The notes below the pieces were generated by a model, which made no database searches, had not been told where the DNA came from, and was given only the letters and a program-made list of their open reading frames with translations. From JANRLT01 sp041736895 (lineage in GTDB: Bacteria; Planctomycetota; Planctomycetia; Pirellulales; JALHPA01), in the NCBI GenBank assembly GCA_041736895.1, contig JBGSSS010000005.1, positions 4,083 through 68,082 on the forward strand: DNA of 64,000 bases, read 5' to 3'. The position numbers and the translations under genes were made by a program. Numbering within the stretch: the first letter of the stretch is position 1; each line of letters begins with the position of its first letter. This document shows positions 50,510 through 58,774 of the stretch, in pieces.

Positions 50510-52159
50510 TCATCGCGGCGGATAAAATAGCTGGTACGTTTTGTAGCCCCCGCCGAGATTGGCCGCGTTGTACCCGTGTTGCAGCAAGATACGCGTTGCT
50601 AGGTATCCGCGCATGCCAACTTGGCAATACGCGGCAATCGGGCGATCTTTTGGAAGTTCGTGCAGTCGGCTGCGCAACTCATCCACCGGGATGTTGACCG
50701 CACTGGCGACGCTTCCGTTGGCATGTTCCTGCGCCGTGCGCACATCGAGCAAGAACGGTTGCTGGTCTGCCGGCTGTGCGAACACCGCTTCGACATCAAA
50801 TTGCGGGTGATCGCCGCGCAGCAAACCGGCAGCGACAAAGCCCGCCATGTTGATTGGGTCCTTGGCCGAACCGAATTGCGGAGCGTAGGCCAGTTCCATT
50901 TCTTCGAGATCGTACACCGTCATTCCAGCTTGAATCGCCACGGCGATCACGTCGATCCGTTTGTCGACGCCGGCACCTCCAACCGCCTGTGCTCCGAGGA
51001 GTTTGCCGGTTTCGGGCTCAAAGAGAACCTTGAGCGTCATCCCCTCGGCTCCGGGATAATAACCGGCATGATGGGCCGGATGAATATAAACTTTGCGAAA
51101 TGGGCGATTCGCACGGCGCAGTATTTTTTCCGAAGCGCCGGTCATCCCGGCGGTCAAATTGAAGAACCCCAGGATCGCCGTGCCTTGCGTGCCGCGATAT
51201 GTCGATGTTCGACCAAAAACATTATCCGCGGCGATGCGACCTTGGCGATTGGCGGGCCCGGCCAACGGAACTTGCGTCGGATCGCCCGAGATAAAATCCC
51301 TGATCTCCACCGCGTCCCCCACGGCGTAGATATGGGGATCACTCGTCAGCATTGACGCGCTGACTCGAATACCGCCGCGGGGACCAACCTCGAGCCCCGC
51401 ATCGACCGCGAGTTTGTTCTCGGGCCGAACACCAATCCCTAAAATCACCAATTGCGCTGGCAGACGTTCACCCGACTTCAAACGAACGACAAGATCGGTA
51501 CCCTGCTGCTCAAAGCCCTCAGCCGATTGTCCAAGCAAGACGTCGACGCCGCGCGCTTGCAACGCCGCGAGGATTGGCGCGGTCATTTCCTTATCCAACG
51601 GCGGCATCACTTGGTCCTGCAACTCGACCAAGGTTGTTTGCACACCGTGGCGGAGAAAATTCTCAACCAGTTCCAATCCAATAAACCCAGCGCCGACGAC
51701 AACCGCCTGCTTGATCCCCTTGTCGACGCATGCCTTGATGCGATCGACATCTTGCAAATTTCGCAGCGTGAAAATACCCGGCAATTCGAGCCCGGGCACT
51801 GGCGGCCGGAGAGGAGCCGCGCCAGGGGCGAGGATCAGTTTATCGTAACTCTCGTCATATTCGCGTCCCGTCGTGAGGTCCCGCACGCGAAGGGACTTGT
51901 TCTGGCGATTGATCGATTCGACGTTTGAATTCGTCCGCACGTCGAGCTTGAAGCGTGTGCGCAGCATCTCGGGTGTGGTCACCAGCAGCTTCTTACGCTC
52001 CGCAATTTCGCCGCCGACGTAATAGGGCAAACCGCAATTGGCAAATGAAACATCAGGTCCGCGTTCGAAGAGGATAATTTCAGCATCTTCGGATAGTCGC
52101 CGCGCTCGCGCCGCAGCAGAAGCCCCGCCGGCAACGCCGCCGACAATTAATAGTTTCAT
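50510..52159 (-). CDS. CoA-disulfide reductase-type flavoprotein with rhodanese domain
   Basis: 549 residues. The FAD-binding start MKLLIVGGVAGGASAAARAR, redox-active Cys42 in SFANCGLPYYVGG, NADH-binding VVVGAGFIGLELVENF and FAD motif IYAVGDAVE identify the CoA-disulfide reductase/NADH oxidase group with a single active Cys. The C-terminal 100 residues form a rhodanese domain (FLLDVRTAQEHANGSVASAV) with Cys512 in AAYCQVGMRG, as in the CoADR-RHD enzymes. Likely job: reduce CoA disulfide or persulfides with NAD(P)H and move sulfane sulphur; cytoplasmic. Convergent with the SEC-C gene. Confidence 0.93.
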   Translation of the reverse strand: MKLLIVGGVAGGASAAARARRLSEDAEIILFERGPDVSFANCGLPYYVGGEIAERKKLLVTTPEMLRTRFKLDVRTNSNVESINRQNKSLRVRDLTTGREYDESYDKLILAPGAAPLRPPVPGLELPGIFTLRNLQDVDRIKACVDKGIKQAVVVGAGFIGLELVENFLRHGVQTTLVELQDQVMPPLDKEMTAPILAALQARGVDVLLGQSAEGFEQQGTDLVVRLKSGERLPAQLVILGIGVRPENKLAVDAGLEVGPRGGIRVSASMLTSDPHIYAVGDAVEIRDFISGDPTQVPLAGPANRQGRIAADNVFGRTSTYRGTQGTAILGFFNLTAGMTGASEKILRRANRPFRKVYIHPAHHAGYYPGAEGMTLKVLFEPETGKLLGAQAVGGAGVDKRIDVIAVAIQAGMTVYDLEEMELAYAPQFGSAKDPINMAGFVAAGLLRGDHPQFDVEAVFAQPADQQPFLLDVRTAQEHANGSVASAVNIPVDELRSRLHELPKDRPIAAYCQVGMRGYLATRILLQHGYNAANLGGGYKTYQLFYPPR

Positions 52160-52250
52160 ACACAGACACCTTTGTTCCTTCTCTCAATCGTCAAACTCTA
52201 GAACAAATCACTAGCTTTCTGCAATTCAATAGTCTGTCCCGATTGGAAAG

Positions 52251-52673
52251 TTATTCCCCAATCACCTTAACCAGCACCCGCTTCGCCCGCCGCCCGTCAA
52301 ACTCACCGTAAAAGATTTGCTCCCATGGGCCGAAATCGAGCTTGCCCTTCGTGATTGCGACGACGACTTCGCGGCCCATGATTTGCCGCTTCATGTGGGC
52401 ATCGGCGTTGTCCTCGCCCGTTCGATTGTGGGCATACGTCTGCGGCGATTCGTCGAACGGCGCGAGCTTTTCGAGCCACCGCTCGTAATCGGCATGCAAT
52501 CCGGGTTCGTCGTCGTTGATGAAGACGCTGGCCGTGATGTGCATCGCATTGACCAAGCACAGCCCTTCTTGCACGCCGCTGCGTTTGACCAGCTCGCTCA
52601 CGGTATTCGTGATGTTGATGAACCCGCGGCGTGAGGGGACGGTGAACGAGAGATGTTCGGTGAGGGATTTCAT
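52251..52673 (-). CDS. YjbQ/UPF0047-family protein
   Basis: 140 residues, normal length. LSFTVPSRRGFINITNTVSE, CLVNAMHITASVFINDDEPG, HNRTGEDNADAHMKRQIMG and GPWEQIFYGEFDGRR are all family-typical, with the conserved His and Asp around a presumed metal site. Some members have thiamine-phosphate synthase activity that bypasses ThiE, hence the name secondary thiamine-phosphate synthase, but the physiological role is open. The gene stops 13 bases after the module 3 toxin... on the minus strand its own start is at 52673 and the toxin gene ends at 52686, so they are close enough to share a transcript. Confidence 0.93.
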   Translation of the reverse strand: MKSLTEHLSFTVPSRRGFINITNTVSELVKRSGVQEGLCLVNAMHITASVFINDDEPGLHADYERWLEKLAPFDESPQTYAHNRTGEDNADAHMKRQIMGREVVVAITKGKLDFGPWEQIFYGEFDGRRAKRVLVKVIGE

Positions 52674-52685
52674 AAGAGCACTCGA

Positions 52686-52946
52686 TTAACTTTTCCAGAT
52701 ACCGATGACTTTAATCATGCAATCGAGCGGGGAGAATTCGCAAACGATATTCAACATATTGACTTGCAAATGAAAGTTTTTTGATTTCGACTCGCTCGCG
52801 TATTCTTGCATCAAGGAAGTGATCAGACTATCGACTTTATCTGCGGCAGAAGTGATTCGTTGTTTCTCATTTTTGTCGGCACCTGACATCCAAATCACGG
52901 ATAGATCATCAAGCGCCTGCTTCGTCCAGATGATCGTGAACTTCAT
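52686..52946 (-). CDS. ParE/RelE-type toxin, module 3
   Basis: 86 residues. MKFTIIWTKQALDDLSVIWM, NFHLQVNMLNIVCEFSPLDC and MIKVIGIWKS follow the layout of RelE/ParE toxins and resemble the module 1 toxin in both ends. Overlaps its antitoxin by four bases. AT-richer than the flanking housekeeping genes, as toxin-antitoxin modules usually are. Confidence 0.8.
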   Translation of the reverse strand: MKFTIIWTKQALDDLSVIWMSGADKNEKQRITSAADKVDSLITSLMQEYASESKSKNFHLQVNMLNIVCEFSPLDCMIKVIGIWKS

Positions 52947-53158
52947 TCGGGAAACCTCCGTTTCAATTCTGCAATGACTTCCTGTGTCGTATAGATGCCA
53001 GGTTCCGTCGCGCGTCGCTCAAGCTCCTCGAGCGTCCAGGGACAACCAGACATGGGATGAAACATGCCAACAATATGCCCCGTCTCATCAACCACCATCG
53101 TCGGAGTTTGCAAGGCAGATGCTTGCGTTGAGAGATTGCCAAGCGTAATCGTTGACAT
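52943..53158 (-). CDS. putative antitoxin, module 3
   Basis: 71 residues from ATG 53158 (a longer frame begins at 53206). It keeps the plan of the other two: a short beta N-terminus, MVVDETGHIVGMFHPMSG in place of VLGTFVPAP, a Trp (PWTLEELERRA), and a C-terminal helix (TTQEVIAELKRRFPE). Assigned by position, the four-base overlap with the toxin gene and this shared pattern. Confidence 0.75.
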   Translation of the reverse strand: MSTITLGNLSTQASALQTPTMVVDETGHIVGMFHPMSGCPWTLEELERRATEPGIYTTQEVIAELKRRFPE

Positions 53159-53250
53159 CGATTCACCCAAAAAATGTGATAGCTTCGTAGCCTGCGCCAA
53201 TCGCAACTGACTCTATTATACCCTGTCGTAACTTGCAAAGAAAATAATCA

Positions 53251-53853
53251 TTACACCCTCCGTACCACTGCGAACCACGCCCTCGGCCCCCCAACGCTAA
53301 AACCGTCATTCGGCTCAGGCCGAACTTCATATCGCGAGGGCTCAATCGATTCGATCACCCAACCATTAGCAAACGCGGCTTCGATCTCGGCACGCGTGAC
53401 TCGGCGCGGACCTTCGGTGCCAGGCTCTGCGTCGCTGAAGCAAAGAAAGAACAATCGCCCGCCGGGTTTGAGTACACTGGCCACACCCGCGACGTAGCGG
53501 ACTCGATCTTCATCGCCAAAAACATGAAACAACCCGCTGTCGATCACCGTGTCGAAAACCTCGGGCATTTCCGTTAACGCCAAGGCATCCATGACGAGAA
53601 AGGTCGCCGTTAGCCCTCGCTCGATCGCCTTCTGCTTCGCACGTTTGATCGGCTCTTCGAGAAAGTCGATGCCCGTGACCTTGCGGCCGCGTTGGGCAAA
53701 GAAAAGGGCGTTTTCTCCGGTACCGCAGCCCGAATCCAGGATCGAGCCGGTGATGTGATCAGCGGCGTCGATGAACGCTTTTTGTGGTCGGCCGGTTTCC
53801 CAGCGCGGCTGGCCGGCATAAATCGTTTCAAACGTCTCACGGCCAATCGACAT
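53251..53853 (-). CDS. class I SAM-dependent methyltransferase
   Basis: 200 residues. SAM motif I SILDSGCGTGENALFFAQRG, then VTGIDFLEEPIKRAK and VIDSGLFHVF, RVRYVAGVASVLKPGGRLFF. The start FETIYAGQPRWETGRPQKAF is typical of the thiopurine methyltransferase-like/TehB-like group acting on small thiols, selenium or tellurium compounds; the actual substrate is not clear. 35 bases downstream of the lnt stop is its neighbour on the same strand, so it could share that transcript. Confidence 0.9.
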   Translation of the reverse strand: MSIGRETFETIYAGQPRWETGRPQKAFIDAADHITGSILDSGCGTGENALFFAQRGRKVTGIDFLEEPIKRAKQKAIERGLTATFLVMDALALTEMPEVFDTVIDSGLFHVFGDEDRVRYVAGVASVLKPGGRLFFLCFSDAEPGTEGPRRVTRAEIEAAFANGWVIESIEPSRYEVRPEPNDGFSVGGPRAWFAVVRRV

Positions 53854-53888
53854 GGCGATTTCTCCTCATTCAGAATTCTTTCAAGCGA

Positions 53889-55673
53889 TTACATCACGCG
53901 TTGGCGTCGTCGTTGCAGCGCAAAGAAAACCTCTGCCGCCGCCACCAAACAAATCAAGTACCACCCTGCCTTGCCTGGCACCTCGCCGTAGCGAATGTAT
54001 GGACTCAGCTCGCGCGCTGCAGGCGAATCAAACTCCATCGCGTTGACCAACAAGATATCCGTCTTACGCCGGGCCCCTTGATTCAGAATTCTTCCCGCTG
54101 GATCGATGTTGCCCGAGAAGCCGGTGTTGGCCGCGATCAAGAGCGGCCGCCGTGCTTCGATCGCGCGGAACACGCCGCAGCGCAGATGCAAATCCAACTC
54201 GCTCGACCCAAAGAACCAACCGTCGTTGGTCACGCTCACGAGCACATCCGGCGTCTTGTTTTGCGCCGCGAGTTCGAGCATCTGGGCGCGGATCACTTGC
54301 GGCATGACGGTTTCGTAACAGATGTTGGGGCTGATGCGCACCGTGCGACCGGCGGCATTCACGATTTCGTAGCTGCGAGCCTCAACCCCGGCCGATAGTC
54401 CGCCGGAGAGATGTGAGACCGAATAAATCCAGGGCAGCCACTGCCCAAACGGGATGAACTCGCCGAACGGCACCAGATGCCGTTTGTCATAGGGTTCGCG
54501 GAGCGCGCCGGTTTGGTCGATGAAGAAGGCCGAATTGAATCGCTCATTATTCGGCGGGACAAGTGAATGCCACAGAACACGATCGGAACCCGTCAGGATC
54601 GCCGTTCCCACAGGCGCACGTTCACGAAAAAACTTTAGCAGTGCGTTGCGATATTCCTGCACGATTTCGGCCGGCGGTTTGTTCATGTTCGGCGGAGGCA
54701 CAAAATCTGGCGCAAACGTCTCTGGCGGAACGCGGAACATCGATTCGGGCCAGACGATAAGCTCGATCTTTTGCGGCAGCGGCTGTATTGTTCGCAGCCG
54801 ATCGCGCGTGAGTGCGACATTCGGATCCAAGTCCGTTCCCAAATTCTTAGGGATTTCTTCGCCTGACTTTCGCTCGCGCCAGGCATACGTCAATATTTCG
54901 GTCAGCCGTCCGTACTGATTCAAGACCTCGGCGGATGACATGGCGCGGTGATCGAAGTACGAATCCACACTTCCTTGAATCAAGCCCGCGGTCAAAATCG
55001 GCGACGTCGGCTCGCGCAGCCAAGCATTACCGTACAGACACGCGGCCGTAATGATGGCCGCAGTGCAAACGCTGCCAAATGCGAGTTGCAGATTCCGCTG
55101 CGGCGACGAGCTATACCACCACGCTACCAGCACGGCGCTGGGCAGCGTCACTATCCCGCTGACCAGCGATGCACCCGCAAGGTCGGCGCATTGGATCAGC
55201 GGGCCAACTTGCCATTGTGTATGACCAAGCCCCGCCATGCTGAACCCCGTCAAGACCCAAGTCCGTGCATGCTCTAACCCCATCCAGACCAGCGGTACGG
55301 CCACTGGCAGCGGCATGCGCCAACGATGCACCAGCGCGCGGCATGCGCCGACGAACGCGGGCGTGTAAAATGCCAAGTACCCCGGCAGCGCGAGCCAACT
55401 AAAAATCCCGGCCCAATGCGGCAGCGTCAGCCAATACAAGACGACGCCCCAAAACAGAAACCCGGCCGCGTACAACGACAACCACGGCCGTCGCCCCGGC
55501 AACTCCGGCACCGCGATCAACCGCAGCCATGGAATCAACGCGACCCAAGCCAGCGGCCACAGATCAAACGGCGGAAAGCTCAGGAACAAGAGGATGGAGC
55601 CCAGGCAAGCCTGAAACAACGTCCCCTGCCGCCAGCGCAGCTCATCGCGGAATTTCAACTTCGCGTCATCCAT
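53889..55673 (-). CDS. lnt: apolipoprotein N-acyltransferase
   Basis: 594 residues from ATG 55673. An N-terminal membrane part of about six helices (FLSFPPFDLWPLAWVALIPW) precedes a nitrilase-like periplasmic domain with the catalytic triad Glu in LIVWPESMF, Lys in YDKRHLVPFGEFIP and Cys in NICYETVMP, and a final helix. It adds the third acyl chain to lipoproteins in the inner membrane, a trait of diderm bacteria, and fits the lipoprotein encoded at 32662. It is slightly longer than E. coli Lnt because of a loop between helices and triad (residues about 250-300). Confidence 0.94.
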   Translation of the reverse strand: MDDAKLKFRDELRWRQGTLFQACLGSILLFLSFPPFDLWPLAWVALIPWLRLIAVPELPGRRPWLSLYAAGFLFWGVVLYWLTLPHWAGIFSWLALPGYLAFYTPAFVGACRALVHRWRMPLPVAVPLVWMGLEHARTWVLTGFSMAGLGHTQWQVGPLIQCADLAGASLVSGIVTLPSAVLVAWWYSSSPQRNLQLAFGSVCTAAIITAACLYGNAWLREPTSPILTAGLIQGSVDSYFDHRAMSSAEVLNQYGRLTEILTYAWRERKSGEEIPKNLGTDLDPNVALTRDRLRTIQPLPQKIELIVWPESMFRVPPETFAPDFVPPPNMNKPPAEIVQEYRNALLKFFRERAPVGTAILTGSDRVLWHSLVPPNNERFNSAFFIDQTGALREPYDKRHLVPFGEFIPFGQWLPWIYSVSHLSGGLSAGVEARSYEIVNAAGRTVRISPNICYETVMPQVIRAQMLELAAQNKTPDVLVSVTNDGWFFGSSELDLHLRCGVFRAIEARRPLLIAANTGFSGNIDPAGRILNQGARRKTDILLVNAMEFDSPAARELSPYIRYGEVPGKAGWYLICLVAAAEVFFALQRRRQRVM

Positions 55674-55827
55674 GACCATCCTCACTCCCAGAATTCAATA
55701 CAGAATTTTTGTATCATACTCTTTTGCGATCCTTTGTAGAATCTCAACGTCGTCGATTCAGGGGAGCGGAGCTCCCGGGCTTCGGAATTCTTCTTCCTCC
55801 TTCCTTCATCCTCCTTGATTCCTCTCT

Positions 55828-56448
55828 TTGCTTTCCCCAATCCCCAACCCCGAATCCCGAACCCCCGCGAAACTCATCCTCGCCTCGCGTTCGCCGCGGC
55901 GCAAACAATTGCTCAGCGACGCCGGGTATACCTACGACATCCTCGTGCCGGCGTCGGCGGATGAGTGCGGTTCGTGCAGCCGCGAGAGTCCGGCGGAATT
56001 GGTGCTGCGCCTCGCGCTGCAAAAGGCCAAGGACGTCGCCCGGCAACTCGTTGCCGCGAACCGCAACGGAGTGATCGTTGCTTGTGACACGGTCGCCGAA
56101 ATCGACGGGCAGGTTCTCGGCAAACCCGAGAACATCGACCAGGCGCGGCGCATGCTCACGATGATCCGCGGCCGCGAGCATCGAGTCCTGAGCGGGCTGT
56201 GTCTCTGGCAAATTCCAGGCGGCGCACCGTGCACGCAGCTTGATGTCACACGACTCGTCATGGACCCGATCAGCGACGCGCAGCTCGAAGAGTACCTCGA
56301 CACTTATGCGTGGGAGGGGAAATCCGGCGCGTTCGGCTATCAAGACGGCTGGGATTGGCTGCACATCGTTCAAGGCAGCGAAAGCAACGTTGTCGGGCTG
56401 CCGATGGAGTTGCTCGAGCGGATGCTCGAATCACAATCCGACGCGTAA
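55828..56448 (+). CDS. maf: Maf-family nucleotide pyrophosphatase
   Basis: 206 residues starting at a TTG; the first conserved stretch LILASRSPRRKQLLSDAG begins at residue 16. CDTVAEIDGQVLGKPENIDQ and YAWEGKSGAFGYQDG complete the active site. Maf proteins hydrolyse non-canonical nucleoside triphosphates (dTTP/UTP or m7GTP types) and act as house-cleaning enzymes. The N-terminus ahead of the fold (PIPNPESRTP) is encoded by a C-rich tract (CCCCAATCCCCAACCCC), so the real start is uncertain; no good ribosome site is visible. Confidence 0.92.
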   Translation: MLSPIPNPESRTPAKLILASRSPRRKQLLSDAGYTYDILVPASADECGSCSRESPAELVLRLALQKAKDVARQLVAANRNGVIVACDTVAEIDGQVLGKPENIDQARRMLTMIRGREHRVLSGLCLWQIPGGAPCTQLDVTRLVMDPISDAQLEEYLDTYAWEGKSGAFGYQDGWDWLHIVQGSESNVVGLPMELLERMLESQSDA

Positions 56449-56528
56449 GCGAGGGCGCTAACTTTTTCTCTTGCTAGTTCTAATTTTAAGAACTAGAATC
56501 CAAGTTATAAGCAAACAAGGCCAAATTG

Positions 56529-56837
56529 ATGCGTGTCATCACTAAAAGAAAATTGGTAAGCTTTTGGCAGGAAAACCCAACTGCTGAAAAGTCGCTGCGT
56601 GTTTGGTATCGCAACGTCAACAATAAGCAATTGGCATGGAAGGATTTTTCCGACCTCAAAGCGACCTACGCTACCGCGAGCAAAGCCGGTGATTGTGTGG
56701 TTTTCAATGTAGGCGGTAACAAGTTTCGCGTGATTGCTAAAATTAACTATCTGACGCATCTTATTTTTGTGCGCGCTGTGCTAACGCACGCGGAGTATGA
56801 CCTGGATCATTGGAAAGAAGATTGCAACTGTGAATGA
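56529..56837 (+). CDS. higB: HigB-type toxin
   Basis: 102 residues from ATG 56529. MRVITKRKLVSFWQENPTAE, LRVWYRNVNNKQLAWKDFSD, CVVFNVGGNKFRVIAKINY and RAVLTHAEYD are typical of the HigB_toxin family, ribosome-dependent mRNA interferases. The toxin gene precedes the antitoxin gene, the usual reversed order of hig loci. It is AT-rich relative to flanking genes. Confidence 0.92.
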   Translation: MRVITKRKLVSFWQENPTAEKSLRVWYRNVNNKQLAWKDFSDLKATYATASKAGDCVVFNVGGNKFRVIAKINYLTHLIFVRAVLTHAEYDLDHWKEDCNCE

Positions 56838-56858
56838 ATCGCTCAGAATGACACGATC

Positions 56859-57284
56859 ATGAAATACCTTACTAAAAACCAACAGACCGAATACCTGGAA
56901 CTCATCCGCGAGTTTCCTTTGATTCCGATCAAATCCGAACGCCATTTAACGGCCGCCGAAGCTATGATCGATCGTTTTCTTAAAGTAAAAAAACTCTCGG
57001 GCGGCGCGCGAGCCTATTTCGAAGTCCTCTGCGATCTGGTGGCCAATTACGAAGATGAACATTACCCCATCCCAATGGCAAGCGACGCCGATTTGCTGGA
57101 ACACCTCCTCGAAGCCAAAGGCGTCACCCAAAATCAATTGCACAAAGAGACCGGCTTGGCAAAGAGCGGCATCTCGGAAATCTTGTCCGGTAAAAAATCG
57201 TTCAGCAAAGCGATGATTGCCCCGTTGGCCGAATATTTTCATGTTCCCACTTCGGTTTTCACCGCAAACATTGGCAAGAAATAA
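56859..57284 (+). CDS. higA: HigA-type antitoxin with XRE helix-turn-helix
   Basis: 141 residues, 22 bases after the toxin gene. The N-terminal half is helical (toxin-binding), followed by an XRE-type DNA-binding domain: DADLLEHLLEAKGVTQNQLH, then KETGLAKSGISEILSGKKSF. It should neutralise HigB and repress its own promoter upstream of 56529. Confidence 0.93.
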   Translation: MKYLTKNQQTEYLELIREFPLIPIKSERHLTAAEAMIDRFLKVKKLSGGARAYFEVLCDLVANYEDEHYPIPMASDADLLEHLLEAKGVTQNQLHKETGLAKSGISEILSGKKSFSKAMIAPLAEYFHVPTSVFTANIGKK

Positions 57285-57359
57285 CTCCGTCCCTCAATAT
57301 GCTCGCCATCGGCGGCTTTGTTGAGATTATCCAAACACCAACTTCTTACGAGTTCCCTC

Positions 57360-58565
57360 ATGGACATTCCCGCTATTCAATCCGCGCTGGCCGAGTTCGG
57401 CATCGATGCTTGGCTGCTCGCTGACTTTCGCGGGTCGAATCCGCTCGCGCAAAAAGTGGTCGGGATTCCGCCAACCGCTCATCAGACCCGGCGCTGGATG
57501 TATTTCATCCCGCGCGTCGGGCAGCCGAAGAAACTTGTCCATCGGGTCGAGGCCGGCACCCTTGATCATGTTCCGGGTGAGAAACGCGTCTTTCTCAAGT
57601 GGCAAGAGTTCGAAGCCGGAGTCGCGTGGCTGCTCGCCGAGACGCTGATGCAAACCCCAAGGCCCAAGATCGCCATGGAGTACTCGCCGCGCAACGCGAT
57701 CCCCTACATCTCGCGCGTCGATGCTGGAACCGTCGAACTCGTGCGCGCCGTGGGGGGCGAGCCCGTTTCCAGCGGCGACTTGATCCAGCAGTTCGAGGCC
57801 ACCTGGAACGACGAGCAGTGGGCACTGCATCAAACGGCCGAACATGTGACCACCTCGGCGTACGACCTGGTCTGGGATTATCTGCGTCAACAGTTGCTCG
57901 ATAGCAAAACGCCTACCGAATGCGACGTGCAAGACCTGATCATGGCGCACTTCAAGCGTCATAACTGCGTCACCGATCATCCGCCCATCATTGGCGTTAA
58001 CGGCAATGGCGCCGATCCGCATTACTCCCCCGAACGAGGCAAGGACGCACCAATCCGTCCGGGCGACCTGCTGCTGGTAGATCTTTGGTGCAAGGTCGAC
58101 CATCCGCTCGGTGTGTACAGCGACCTGACGCGCATGGCGTATCTCGGCCACGAGGTTCCGCAAAAACACGCCGGCATCTTTGCCGTCGTCGCGATGGCTC
58201 GCGACGCCGGGATCGCGCTGGTGCGCGAGCGGTTCTCGCAGAACCAACCTCTCGCCGGTTGGGAAGTCGACGCCGCCACGCGCCGCGTCATCGAAAACGC
58301 CGGCTACGGTGAGGCATTTTGCCATCGCACGGGCCACAACATCGGCGCGAGCACCCACGGCAACGGCGCGCACATGGACAATCTCGAAACGCGCGACGAG
58401 CGCCGCGTCTTGCGTCGCACGTGCTTCTCGATCGAACCGGGCATCTACCTGCCCGACCAGAACGCCGGCTACCGCAGCGAGATCAATGTCTTTGTCGACG
58501 GCGAAGGGAGCGTCCACGTCACCGGCGGGCAGTTGCAGAGGGAGATTGTCGCGGTGCTGGGGTAA
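57360..58565 (+). CDS. M24-family peptidase (Xaa-Pro aminopeptidase-like)
   Basis: 401 residues from ATG 57360 (an upstream TTG at 57318 is less likely). The N-terminal creatinase-like domain (IDAWLLADFRGSNPLAQKVV) is followed by the pita-bread domain with the five metal ligands: Asp in LLLVDLW, Asp in VYSDLTRM, His in FCHRTGHNIG, Glu in SIEPGIYL and Glu in YRSEINVF. Binds two Mn or Co ions and removes an N-terminal residue before Pro, or acts on a related small substrate. No partner genes. Confidence 0.93.
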   Translation: MDIPAIQSALAEFGIDAWLLADFRGSNPLAQKVVGIPPTAHQTRRWMYFIPRVGQPKKLVHRVEAGTLDHVPGEKRVFLKWQEFEAGVAWLLAETLMQTPRPKIAMEYSPRNAIPYISRVDAGTVELVRAVGGEPVSSGDLIQQFEATWNDEQWALHQTAEHVTTSAYDLVWDYLRQQLLDSKTPTECDVQDLIMAHFKRHNCVTDHPPIIGVNGNGADPHYSPERGKDAPIRPGDLLLVDLWCKVDHPLGVYSDLTRMAYLGHEVPQKHAGIFAVVAMARDAGIALVRERFSQNQPLAGWEVDAATRRVIENAGYGEAFCHRTGHNIGASTHGNGAHMDNLETRDERRVLRRTCFSIEPGIYLPDQNAGYRSEINVFVDGEGSVHVTGGQLQREIVAVLG

Positions 58566-58701
58566 CCGGCTGCGCGAAAGTTTTTGCCGACACCGCTTCG
58601 CGCGATTCATGGATCTTTTCCAATAATTAAGGCGAACCAATTTCGGTCTTTGGTTCTCTAAAATATTTGCCGAACGATCCTTTGCATGATACGTTGAATG
58701 C

Positions 58702-58759
58702 GGGAGGCTTAGTCCAGGCTTCCTTCTACTCCTGAAACTAGCCTGGGCGATTACCTCCC
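58702..58759. repeat. 58-bp inverted-repeat element ahead of the RING gene
   Basis: GGGAGGCTTAGTCCAGGCTT ... AGCCTGGGCGATTACCTCCC: imperfect inverted arms, 16 bases before the RING gene start codon. Resembles hairpin repeat family 2 (GGAGGTAATC..). It would form a leader hairpin overlapping the ribosome-binding zone. Confidence 0.65.
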
Positions 58760-58774
58760 ATTTTTTATTGGTTT

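Noticed and set aside
57327..58640. 437-codon open frame opposite the M24 peptidase gene
   Set aside because: Mirror of a GC-rich gene; the plus strand has all five metal ligands of the peptidase.
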